The position numbers and the translations under genes are program-made. From NCBI RefSeq assembly GCF_000761215.1, contig NZ_CP009438.1:3465001-3529000 (forward strand): DNA of 64,000 nt, in the 5' to 3' direction. The notes under the pieces were generated by a model. It was not told the origin of the DNA, did not search any database, and was given only the letters and a program-made list of their open reading frames with translations. This document shows positions 42,208 through 49,739 of this stretch, in pieces (the stretch's first letter is position 1; the number at the start of each line of letters is the position of its first letter). This DNA is from Streptomyces glaucescens. GTDB lineage: Bacteria; Actinomycetota; Actinomycetes; Streptomycetales; Streptomycetaceae.

Positions 42208-43134
42208 TTACGAGTGACCCAGTTCCGCCGTTTCCTCGTCCGTCGTGTCCGGGACCGAGCCGGAGTCGCGGGCCGGGCGGAGGGGGAAGGGGTCGACCCG
42301 GGTCTCGTCGATGACCGGCGGGGCCGGGCGCGGGGTCTTCGGCATGATCGCGGCCTCGGAGTGGCCGCCGCAGCCGTAGGCCAGGGAGACCACGCGGCCG
42401 TCCGCCGGGGAGAACTCGTTCGCGCAGACGCCGAAGGCCTGGCCGAGGGAGCCGCCGATGCGGAGCAGGAATCCGCAGCTGACGCAGGCGGCGGGGGCCG
42501 CCTGGGCCATCGGGGTCTTCGGGCCGAACGCCTCCTCCCAGCGGTCGGCGGCGGTGTGCAGGCCGTAGCGGGACAGGACGCGGGCGCGGCGCAGGCCGAG
42601 TTCCTCGGCGACCGCGGCGATGGTGCCGCGGACGGGTGTCTGGGGGAGGTGGGCGGGCGTGCCGGCCGTCACCTCCACGTCCTCGGCCTCGACCAGCTCT
42701 GCCATGTCCGCGGCAACCAGGGAGTTCGGCGGCGGCTCGTCCCCGCCGGTGTAGCCGGGCTCCAGGCGCAGGTCGTCGGCGTCGGTGGGCAGGAGGTCGC
42801 CGGGGCCCATGTCGCCGGGGCGCAGGCGTTCGCTCCAGGGCACCCATTCGGGAGCGAGGACGGCGTCGGGGCCGGGGAGGAGGACGGCCTCGTCGACCGT
42901 GACGATCTTGGCGCGGGAGGCGCGGGCGACCGTGACGGCCCAGCGCCAGCCGCGGTAGCCGAGTTCCTTGCACTCGAAGAAGTGCGTGACAACGCGGTCA
43001 CCCTCGGAGACCAGCCCCACGTGCTCGCCGACCACGCCGGGCGCGGCGGCCTCCTCGGCGGCGGCGCGGGCGAGGTCGACTGCCTCGGCGCACAGGCGGT
43101 CGGGGGTGCGGCTTCGCGTTGTCGCTGCGCTCAC
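42208..43134 (-). CDS. DUF3027 family protein
   Basis: A 308-aa actinobacterial DUF3027 protein. Characteristic parts are VTHFFECKELGYRGWRWAVTVARA, EWVPWSERLRPGDMGPGDLLPT, and a Cys cluster AACVSCGFLLRIGGSL...GVCANEFSPADGRVVSLAYGCGGHSEA, which could bind a metal through C-x2-C, C and C-GGH. GTG 43134 has AGGAGAG 11 nt upstream. Function is unknown. Its neighbourhood with the sacsin/Hsp90-like protein appears regularly in actinobacteria, as far as I recall. Confidence 0.85.
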   Translation of the reverse strand: MSAATTRSRTPDRLCAEAVDLARAAAEEAAAPGVVGEHVGLVSEGDRVVTHFFECKELGYRGWRWAVTVARASRAKIVTVDEAVLLPGPDAVLAPEWVPWSERLRPGDMGPGDLLPTDADDLRLEPGYTGGDEPPPNSLVAADMAELVEAEDVEVTAGTPAHLPQTPVRGTIAAVAEELGLRRARVLSRYGLHTAADRWEEAFGPKTPMAQAAPAACVSCGFLLRIGGSLGQAFGVCANEFSPADGRVVSLAYGCGGHSEAAIMPKTPRPAPPVIDETRVDPFPLRPARDSGSVPDTTDEETAELGHS

Positions 43135-43441
43135 AGGTATCGCTTCTCTCCTACGCCGTCTTACGGGTGCGCCTTGCCTTGAGGCGGTGGGGGCGGCGGA
43201 CGGAGCGGACCTGGGGGCCGCGTCGACGTCCGTGTCCTCACGCTCTCGGGCACACCTACGTCATCCATTCTGCGGGATGCCGGTGAGGCGCGCGGCCGAG
43301 AACGTTCGCCACGGCGCGCTACGCACGCTACCTGTTCCCGTGCACTTGGCCTACACCGCCGCCCGTCCCGGCCCGGCCGAGTTCGTCGTCTTCCGTGCCG
43401 TACCCCCATTACTCCGGCCCTTCTCAGGGCACTATGACGGG
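43135..43441. other. Divergent intergenic region, about 300 nt
   Basis: No gene with coding character is seen. It separates the DUF3027 gene (minus) from the MFS gene (plus) and must hold both promoters. TATGAC at 43434-43439 is the best plus-strand -10 candidate but lies only 2 nt from the GTG. Confidence 0.4.
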
Positions 43442-44866
43442 GTGGCAGTCGCGAGCACGCCCGAGGGGCCGGCCGGGACCGGCGGGGCCAAGGGGAGCAG
43501 CCGACGCAGCGGAACGGGCCGGACGGGCGGACCGCTCCGCGCGGTCGGGCGTGCCCTGCACCTGCCGGTGACCGGGACCGCGCGCGGCATCCGGAAGGCG
43601 ACGCACGCGCACGGCGCGGGCGAGTCGGGGCTGGGCAAGCTGATCGAGCTGCACGCGGTCAACGGCGCCGGCGACGTCATGATCACCGTGGCGCTCGCGT
43701 CCACCGTGTTCTTCTCGGTGCCGACCGATGAGGCGCGCGGGCGGGTCGCCCTGTACCTGGCGATCACGATGGCGCCGTTCACCCTGCTCGCGCCGGTGAT
43801 CGGGCCGCTGCTCGACCGGATCCCGCACGGCCGCCGGGCGGCCATGGCGTCCGCGATGCTCGCCCGGGCGCTGCTCGCCCTGGTGCTGTCCGGGGCGGTG
43901 ATCTCCGGCAGCCTCCAGCTGTATCCGGCGGCGCTCGGGGTGCTGGTCGCCTCGAAGGCGTACGGCGTGGTGCGCAGCGCCGTCGTGCCCCGGCTGCTGC
44001 CACCGGGCTTCTCGCTGGTGAAGGCGAATTCCCGGGTGACGCTCGGCGGGCTGCTGGCCACGGCCGCGGCGGCCCCGGTGGGGGCCGGGCTCCAGGCGCT
44101 CGGCCCGCGCTGGCCGCTGTTCGGCGCCTGTGTGATCTTCCTCGCCGGGACGGCGCTGTCCTTCTCGCTGCCGCCGAAGGTCGACTCCGCCAAGGGCGAG
44201 GACACCGCGCTGCTCGCGGCGGACGCGGAGCATCTGCACGGCCCGCACCGCAAGCCGGTCAAGCGCCCCACGCTCAGGACGGTCGGCATCGCGGTCACCC
44301 ACGCCCTCGTGGTGAACGCCACCACCCGCTGGCTGGCCGGTTTCCTCATCTTCTTCCTGGCCTTCCTGATGCGCGAGCACCCGCTGACCGGGCAGAGCGC
44401 CGCCGTGTCGCTGGGCATCGTGGCGGTGGCCGCGGGCGTCGGGAACGCCTGCGGCACGGCGGTGGGGTCGGCGCTGAAGGCCCGCGCGCCGGAGATCATC
44501 ATCGTCACGGTGGTCGCGGTGGACGTGGGTGTGGCGGTCGCCGCGACGGTCTTCTTCGGGGCGTTTCTGGTGGCCTGTCTGTCCGCGGTCGCCGGGTTCT
44601 CGCAGGCGCTGGCCAAGCTGAGCCTGGACGCGCTGATCCAGCGGGACGTGCCGGAGCAGGTGCGCACGTCGGCGTTCGCCCGCTCGGAGACGCTGCTCCA
44701 GATGGCCTGGGTGCTGGGCGGGGCGGTGGGCATCGTGATGCCGCTGAACGGCACGCTGGGCCTCGCGGTGGCCGCCGCGGTGCTGGCCGCGGGCTGGCTG
44801 ACGACCGTGCGGGGACTGCTCGGCTCGGCCCGGAAGGGCGGCCGGACGCGCGCGCGAGTGGCGTAA
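43442..44866 (+). CDS. MFS transporter
   Basis: A 474-aa major-facilitator membrane protein with about twelve helices after a basic Gly/Thr-rich tail of some 60 residues. Landmarks: LIELHAVNGAGDVMITVALAST, VIGPLLDRIPHGRRAAM, VKANSRVTLGGLLATAAAAPVG, ALIQRDVPEQVRTSAFARSETLLQMAWVLGG. The last block is typical of actinobacterial MFS proteins found beside DUF2771 and mqn genes. GTG 43442 is the first start inside the frame that keeps the usual tail length; an exact start is uncertain. Substrate unknown. Confidence 0.82.
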   Translation: MAVASTPEGPAGTGGAKGSSRRSGTGRTGGPLRAVGRALHLPVTGTARGIRKATHAHGAGESGLGKLIELHAVNGAGDVMITVALASTVFFSVPTDEARGRVALYLAITMAPFTLLAPVIGPLLDRIPHGRRAAMASAMLARALLALVLSGAVISGSLQLYPAALGVLVASKAYGVVRSAVVPRLLPPGFSLVKANSRVTLGGLLATAAAAPVGAGLQALGPRWPLFGACVIFLAGTALSFSLPPKVDSAKGEDTALLAADAEHLHGPHRKPVKRPTLRTVGIAVTHALVVNATTRWLAGFLIFFLAFLMREHPLTGQSAAVSLGIVAVAAGVGNACGTAVGSALKARAPEIIIVTVVAVDVGVAVAATVFFGAFLVACLSAVAGFSQALAKLSLDALIQRDVPEQVRTSAFARSETLLQMAWVLGGAVGIVMPLNGTLGLAVAAAVLAAGWLTTVRGLLGSARKGGRTRARVA

Positions 44867-44928
44867 CCCACGCCACGGCTCGGACCCCACCCGGGCGGGG
44901 TTCCGGGTGCGCCAGATAGCCTTCGGCC

Positions 44929-45399
44929 ATGACCACGCTGCAATCTGTGCGACGCCGCCGCGCCGTCGCCGTCGCCGGCGCCGTTTCCGCCGGACTGCTT
45001 GTCCTGTCGGCCTGCGACAAGCCGACGCCGGTCTCGACGCTCACGGTCGGTTCGGACTCGGTCAACGCCGAGGCGACCTGCTACGAGGAGGGCAAGGTCC
45101 TCAAGGCGCAGGACCTGGCCAAGTGCCTCAAGGAGAAGGACATCAAGTCCATCACCGTCGATCCCGACGAGACCGTGCGTTTCGGTGTCGACCCGGAGAT
45201 CGCGGACGAGGGCTGGACGATCCTGATGAACGGTCAGCCGCTGACCGACTCCAGCAAGAAGACGTACCGGACGATTCCGGGCAGCGTGTTCTTCAACGCC
45301 CAGTACGGCGCGCAGGGCGACTCGACGCTCGTCTCCATCCGGGAGGGCGAGACCGAGGCCACCGGTCTGTGGAACTTCAAGCTGAAGAAGGACTCCTGA
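44929..45399 (+). CDS. DUF2771 lipoprotein
   Basis: A 156-aa exported lipoprotein. The signal ends in the lipobox VLSAC with the lipid-modified Cys at about residue 29. The mature part has the DUF2771 pattern: ATCYEEGKVLKAQDLAKCL with two Cys likely forming a disulfide, SITVDPDETVRFGVDPEIADEG and the C-terminal WNFKLKKDS. TAGCCT (44917-44922) is 6 nt before the ATG and there is no Shine-Dalgarno, so the mRNA is probably leaderless. It may be co-transcribed with mqnB, whose frame starts at its stop codon. Confidence 0.85.
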   Translation: MTTLQSVRRRRAVAVAGAVSAGLLVLSACDKPTPVSTLTVGSDSVNAEATCYEEGKVLKAQDLAKCLKEKDIKSITVDPDETVRFGVDPEIADEGWTILMNGQPLTDSSKKTYRTIPGSVFFNAQYGAQGDSTLVSIREGETEATGLWNFKLKKDS

Positions 45400-46082
45400 C
45401 CACGTCCGCCGTACCCCGCGTCCTGGTCGCCACCGCGGTCCCCGCCGAGCGGGACGCGGTGGCCCGGACGTTCCCCGGGACCACCGGGCAGGTCGTCGCG
45501 GTGGGTGTGGGTCCCGCCCGCGCCGCCGCCTGTGTGGCGACCGCCCTCACCGGGGCGGCCCGTGACGGCCGCCCCTTCACCCTGGTGGTCTCCGCCGGCA
45601 TCGGCGGCGGCTTCGCCCCCGGGGCGCCCGTCGGCTCGCTGGTCGTCGCCGACGAGATCACCGCGGCCGACCTCGGCGCCGAGACCGCCGACGGCTTCCT
45701 GCCGGTCACCGAGCTGGGCTTCGGCACGATCACCCACCGCTGCCCCGCGGCGCTCGTCCGGGACGCCGCCGCGGCCACCGGAGCCCGCCCCGGCACGGTC
45801 CTGACCGTCTCCACGGTCACCGGTACCGCCGCCCGCGCCGCCGCGCTGCGGGCGCGCCACCCGCGGGCGCTCGCCGAGGCCATGGAGGGCTTCGGGGTCG
45901 CCGAGGCCGCCGCCGCGCACGGGGTGCCCGTGCTGGAGCTGCGGGCCGTGTCCAATCCGGTGGGCCCGCGCGACCGCGCCGCCTGGCGGATCGGCGAGGC
46001 GCTGGACGCGCTGGCGGACGGCTTCGGGAAGCTCGCACCCGTACTGGAAGGCTGGACGTCACATGACCGACACGACCGGTGA
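45396..46082 (+). CDS. mqnB: Futalosine hydrolase (menaquinone synthesis)
   Basis: Cleaves futalosine to dehypoxanthinyl futalosine in the alternative menaquinone pathway. The 228-aa product has the nucleoside-phosphorylase fold: RVLVATAVPAERDAVAR, GVGPARAAACVATAL, LVVSAGIGGGFAPGAPVGSLVV, EAMEGFGVAEAAAAHGVPVLELRAVSNPVGPRDR. It overlaps mqnD by 20 nt. The start is unusual: the conserved N-terminus has no ATG/GTG/TTG immediately before it. CTG 45396 overlaps the upstream TGA as CTGA with GAAGGA before it; GTG 45369 is the alternative. Confidence 0.9.
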   Translation: MTTSAVPRVLVATAVPAERDAVARTFPGTTGQVVAVGVGPARAAACVATALTGAARDGRPFTLVVSAGIGGGFAPGAPVGSLVVADEITAADLGAETADGFLPVTELGFGTITHRCPAALVRDAAAATGARPGTVLTVSTVTGTAARAAALRARHPRALAEAMEGFGVAEAAAAHGVPVLELRAVSNPVGPRDRAAWRIGEALDALADGFGKLAPVLEGWTSHDRHDR

Positions 46083-46920
46083 GAAGCTGCGGATCGCGTA
46101 CTCGCCCTGCCCGAACGACACCTTCGTCTTCGACGCCCTGGCGCACGGCCGCGTGCCCGGCGCCCCCGCGCTGGACGTGACGTTCGCCGACATCGACGTC
46201 ACCAACGGCATGGCCGAGCGCGGCGAGTTCGACGTGCTGAAGGTGTCGTACGCCGTCCTGCCGTACGTGCTCGACGAGTACGCCCTGCTGCCGTGCGGCG
46301 GCGCGCTGGGGCGGGGCTGCGGGCCCCTGGTCCTGACCCGGGAGCCGGGCACCGACCTGACCGGCCGTACCGTCGCCGTGCCCAGCGAGAGGTCGACGGC
46401 CTACCTGCTGTTCCGGCTGTGGGCGGCGGACACCGTGCCCGGCGGGGTGGGACGGATCGTGGTGATGCCGTTCCACGAGATCATGCCCGCCGTGCGGGAC
46501 GGGAAGGTGGACGCGGGGCTCGTCATCCACGAGGCCCGGTTCACGTACCGGAACTACGGGCTGCACCGGCTCGCCGACATGGGCGAGCACTGGGAGGACA
46601 CCACGGGGCTGCCGATCCCGCTGGGCGCGATCATCGCCAAGCGGTCGCTGGGCGCCGGGACGCTGCGGGGGCTCGCCGACGCGATCCGCACGTCCGTGCG
46701 GGCCGCGTGGGACGACCCCGAGGTCTCCCGGCCCTACGTCATGGAACACGCCCAGGAGATGGACCCGGCCGTCGCCGACCAGCACATCGGGCTGTACGTC
46801 AACGAGTTCACCGCCGGTCTCGGCGAGGACGGCTACGCCGCGGTCCGCGGGCTGCTCACGCGCGCGGCGGCCGAGGGACTGCTCCCGCCCCTCGGCCCCG
46901 ACGCGCTGGATTTCCCCTGA
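46063..46920 (+). CDS. mqnD: 1,4-dihydroxy-6-naphthoate synthase (menaquinone synthesis)
   Basis: Converts cyclic dehypoxanthinyl futalosine to 1,4-dihydroxy-6-naphthoate. The 285-aa product has the periplasmic-binding-protein-like fold: IAYSPCPNDTFVFDALAHGR, FADIDVTNGMAERGEFDVLKVSYA, VAVPSERSTAYLLFRLW, DAGLVIHEARFTYRNYGL and LPIPLGAIIAKRSLG, all characteristic of MqnD. The ATG at 46063 overlaps the end of mqnB, so the two are translationally coupled. Other mqn genes are elsewhere in the genome, as usual in Streptomyces. Confidence 0.95.
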   Translation: MTDTTGEKLRIAYSPCPNDTFVFDALAHGRVPGAPALDVTFADIDVTNGMAERGEFDVLKVSYAVLPYVLDEYALLPCGGALGRGCGPLVLTREPGTDLTGRTVAVPSERSTAYLLFRLWAADTVPGGVGRIVVMPFHEIMPAVRDGKVDAGLVIHEARFTYRNYGLHRLADMGEHWEDTTGLPIPLGAIIAKRSLGAGTLRGLADAIRTSVRAAWDDPEVSRPYVMEHAQEMDPAVADQHIGLYVNEFTAGLGEDGYAAVRGLLTRAAAEGLLPPLGPDALDFP

Positions 46921-46927
46921 CCGTCCC

Positions 46928-47311
46928 CTATACGTCGAGCTGGTCGGCGACCGCGCGGAGCAGGCCGGCGATCTTCTTGCCGGAGGCCCGGTCCGGATAG
47001 CGGCCCTTCTCCAGCATCGGCGTGATGTTCTCCAGCAGGGTCGTCAGGTCCTGGACGATCGACGCCAGCTCGTCCGGCTTCTTGCGCTGCGCGGCGGCCA
47101 CCGACGGGGTCGGCTCCAGCAGGGTCACGGAAAGGGCCTGGTCGCCGCGCTGCCCGGCGACGACGCCGAATTCCACGCGCTGGCCCGGCTTGAGCGTCTC
47201 CACTCCGTTGGGGAGAACCGAGGAATGGACGAAGACGTCACCGCCGTCGTCGCGGGAGAGAAAGCCGAAGCCCTTCTCGCTGTTGAACCACTTGACCTTG
47301 CCGGTAGGCAC
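46928..47311 (-). CDS. Cold-shock domain protein with C-terminal extension
   Basis: A 127-aa RNA-binding protein. Residues 1-67 are a cold-shock domain with RNP1 [13 protein letters not shown] and RNP2 [10 protein letters not shown], starting [10 protein letters not shown]. About 60 extra residues follow, [32 protein letters not shown] and a terminal helix, longer than the 67-aa CspA type. GTG 47311 is set by the conserved domain start. The upstream 164 nt contain a perfect 7-bp hairpin (47375-47381 with 47388-47394), perhaps part of a structured leader. Convergent with mqnD. Confidence 0.9.
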   Translation of the reverse strand: MPTGKVKWFNSEKGFGFLSRDDGGDVFVHSSVLPNGVETLKPGQRVEFGVVAGQRGDQALSVTLLEPTPSVAAAQRKKPDELASIVQDLTTLLENITPMLEKGRYPDRASGKKIAGLLRAVADQLDV

Positions 47312-47475
47312 GTCTGTCCTCGTCCTCGTACTCGTCGGAAAACTGCTTCGGAAACGGCTCTTGACAGCACTAGAGCGGGTCGTCACTGACCCGCCGGTAC
47401 CAAGGCTAATGGTCCCGGGGCCGCTGACAAGACGTCGCCCGGCTGTTCCCTCGCGCTGGGAACTACCCTGGTGCG

Positions 47476-47739
47476 GTGCGTGACAAAACCCTCTCGAATC
47501 CCGCCGCGCCCGGTGACCGGCTGGTCCGTGCCGGAGCCGTCGTGTTCTTCCTCGGTGCCGTGGCCACGCTGGTCACGGTGGCCCCGTTGTTCCTCGGCAC
47601 GACGCCGTTTCCGACGTACATGTTCGCACTGAGCATGCTCATGGGCGTCGGATTTCTGATCGCCGCGGCGGGGGTGCTGCGATCCGTCGCCGCCGGGCGC
47701 CGTCAGGCGCGGGAGGGCTCCGGCTCCCCGGCGAGGTGA
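47476..47739 (+). CDS. Small two-helix membrane protein
   Basis: An 87-aa protein with two hydrophobic helices, [21 protein letters not shown] and [19 protein letters not shown], separated by the loop LGTTPFPT, and a basic C-terminus. It starts at GTG 47476, with TACCCT (47464-47469) as a -10 box 6 nt upstream, so a leaderless mRNA is likely. It is divergent from the cold-shock gene and its 3' end overlaps the convergent HAD gene by 37 nt. No function can be named. Confidence 0.75.
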   Translation: MRDKTLSNPAAPGDRLVRAGAVVFFLGAVATLVTVAPLFLGTTPFPTYMFALSMLMGVGFLIAAAGVLRSVAAGRRQAREGSGSPAR

Positions 47740-48353
47740 CCGGCGAGCCATTCCGGGAACGCGGTCAGGTCCGTCAGCACCACGTCCGTGCCCGCCGCGC
47801 GCAGCTCGTCCGGGCCGAACGGTCCGGTCGCCACCGTCACCGACAGCGCGCCGGCGGCCCGGGCCGCCCGGATGTCGCCCAGGTGGTCGCCGACGTAGAC
47901 ACCCGCGGCGTGCTCGCGCAGCGCCACCCCCTTGGCCTCCGCCCACAGGTCGCCGACCACCGCGTCCGGCTCGATGCCCAGGTGCTCCAGGTGCAGCTTG
48001 GCGTTCGGCTCGTACTTCGCGGTGACGACCAGCGCGCGACCGCCGGCCGCCCGGACCGCCGCGATCGCCTCACGGGCACCGGGGAGGGCGGGGGTGGGGG
48101 TGATGGCGTACGCCGGATACATCGACCGGTAGAGGTCCGCCATGGCCGGGACGTCCGCCGCCGGGAACCAGTTCGCCAGCTCCTCGGCCAGCGGCGGGCC
48201 CAGGCGGGTCACCGCGAGGTCGGCGTCGATGAACGTGCCCGTGCGCTCGGCGAGCGCCCGGTAGCAGGCGCGGATGCCGGGACGCGAGTCGATCAGGGTC
48301 ATGTCGAGGTCGAAGCCGACGGTGGGGGCGGGACGCGCGGTGGGAGAGGCCAT
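47703..48353 (-). CDS. HAD-superfamily hydrolase (phosphoglycolate phosphatase-like)
   Basis: A 216-aa haloacid dehalogenase-fold phosphatase. Motif I TVGFDLDMTLIDSRPG contains the nucleophile and acid Asp residues, motif II is ALVVTAKYEPN, the motif III lysine lies in LWAEAKGVALREH and motif IV is VYVGDHLGDIRAARAAG. The helical cap between motifs I and II fits phosphoglycolate phosphatase-type enzymes, though the substrate could be another small phosphate ester. Start 48353 (MASPTARP) is chosen with CACAAT 7 nt before it; ATG 48362 is also in frame. Confidence 0.88.
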   Translation of the reverse strand: MASPTARPAPTVGFDLDMTLIDSRPGIRACYRALAERTGTFIDADLAVTRLGPPLAEELANWFPAADVPAMADLYRSMYPAYAITPTPALPGAREAIAAVRAAGGRALVVTAKYEPNAKLHLEHLGIEPDAVVGDLWAEAKGVALREHAAGVYVGDHLGDIRAARAAGALSVTVATGPFGPDELRAAGTDVVLTDLTAFPEWLAGHLAGEPEPSRA

Positions 48354-48391
48354 GGGGGTCATTGTGCCGGGACGGCGAGTGGAGTGACCGG

Positions 48392-49441
48392 TTAGCGCTG
48401 TCGCTGGGAGCGCCAGACCAGGAAGGCCGCCGAGGCGAGGGCCGCGCCCCGCAGGACCCAGGGCCAGGTCTCGCCGACCGCCGCGCCCATCCCGCCCTCC
48501 GGGATCGGCTCCCCCCAGCGGCCCTCCGTGCGGCCCCACAGCCAGGTGAAGCCGCCCGCGACGGCCAGCGCGGGCAGGACCATCACCGCCCACTTGACCT
48601 CGGCCTGGGTGAGGCGGCGTGACAGGTAGACGATGAGCCAGCCCAGGGCGAGGACGAGGAGGTGGCCGAGGGCCGCGCCGGCGACCAGGAGGGCGGCGGC
48701 GAGCAGCAGGAGCGGGTTGTTCCACTGCCTGGTCACCGGCAGCAGACGGCGCCGGGGGGTCTCCTCCGCGGTCGCCTCGGCCGTCTCCTCGGCCGTCTCC
48801 CCGGCGCCGGTCCCGGCCGGCGCCGGCCGCTTCCCGGATGCGGGGCCGTCCGCCGGCGGCGGCTTCAGCAGTTCCGGGATCTCCACGCCGCCGACGAATC
48901 CCGGCACCGCCTCCCCCGCGCCGAACGGGGTGCCGTCCACCCGCCACCAGTCCGGCCGGCCGGCGGAGTGCCCGAGTTCGTCGAGGCTCGCGAGGTGGGG
49001 CGGGGACGGGGCGTCGTCGGCCGGGCGCCCCGGTTCGGCGGGGCGGGGGCGGGGCACGATCCGGCGCAGGCCCTTCGGCAGGCCGCGGGTCTGCTCGGCG
49101 GGGCCCTCCTGGGGGTCCTTCGGGCGGCGCTCCCGGGCGGCGGCCTTCCCGGGTTTCTCGTCCCGCTGGGCGGGCACCGCGGCCCGGGGCGGCTCGGGAG
49201 CGGCCGGCGCCCCGCTGTCGCCCGCGGCCGTGACCACGTCGTCGGGGCTGCCCAGGCGGTCGATGATGCGGCGGACGGCGGCGGGGCTGTCCACCGGCGC
49301 CTTCGCCCGCCGCCGGTCGATCTCGTCCCGCAACTGGCTGACCAGCCGCATCCGGGCGGCGGAGGGCAGCTGCCGCTGCTGCGCCACGTCGCCGACGCGG
49401 CTGAGATATTCGTAGACGACCTTGTCGCTCTCGATGCCCAC
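48392..49441 (-). CDS. Membrane protein with N-terminal HAAS-like domain
   Basis: A 349-aa protein. The first 75 residues, SDKVVYEYLSRVGDVAQQ through AVRRIIDRLGSPDDVVTAAG, look like the HAAS/permease-prefix signalling domain often fused to membrane segments. A long Pro/Glu/Arg-rich linker of 150 residues follows, then three or four helices (NPLLLLAAALLVAGAALGHL, LVLALGWLIVYLS, WAVMVLPALAVAGGFTWLW, GAALASAAFLVW). Function is unknown. It is followed on the minus strand by the HAD gene after a 38-nt gap. Confidence 0.72.
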   Translation of the reverse strand: MGIESDKVVYEYLSRVGDVAQQRQLPSAARMRLVSQLRDEIDRRRAKAPVDSPAAVRRIIDRLGSPDDVVTAAGDSGAPAAPEPPRAAVPAQRDEKPGKAAARERRPKDPQEGPAEQTRGLPKGLRRIVPRPRPAEPGRPADDAPSPPHLASLDELGHSAGRPDWWRVDGTPFGAGEAVPGFVGGVEIPELLKPPPADGPASGKRPAPAGTGAGETAEETAEATAEETPRRRLLPVTRQWNNPLLLLAAALLVAGAALGHLLVLALGWLIVYLSRRLTQAEVKWAVMVLPALAVAGGFTWLWGRTEGRWGEPIPEGGMGAAVGETWPWVLRGAALASAAFLVWRSQRQR

Positions 49442-49739
49442 GCTGTCCCCTCCGGGGCGGGTGTGCCGTTCTCCGCTGTACGCCGGATTCCCCGGGTGAC
49501 GACGTTAGCGCAGGGGAGGCCGGGCGACGGCCCGTCAGCTTCGTCCGCACGGAGCGGACTTGCCCGCCACCGGGCGCGGCCGGCGGGTGGCGGGACGCGG
49601 GCGGTGCCGGGGCCGGCCGGGCGGGGGCACCAGGGCGGCGTTCCGTTCGCCGGCCGGGACGGGGCGGGTCCGCACCGCGCCGGCGCCGGGGCCCGCGCAC
49701 ACCTGGGGCCGTGCCCCCGCACCCGCTACCGTGGACCGG
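49442..49739. other. Divergent intergenic region, about 300 nt
   Basis: Very GC-rich, with no gene seen. It holds the promoter of the helicase-associated gene: TACCGT at 49727-49732 is a -10 box 7 nt before ATG 49740. Confidence 0.45.
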
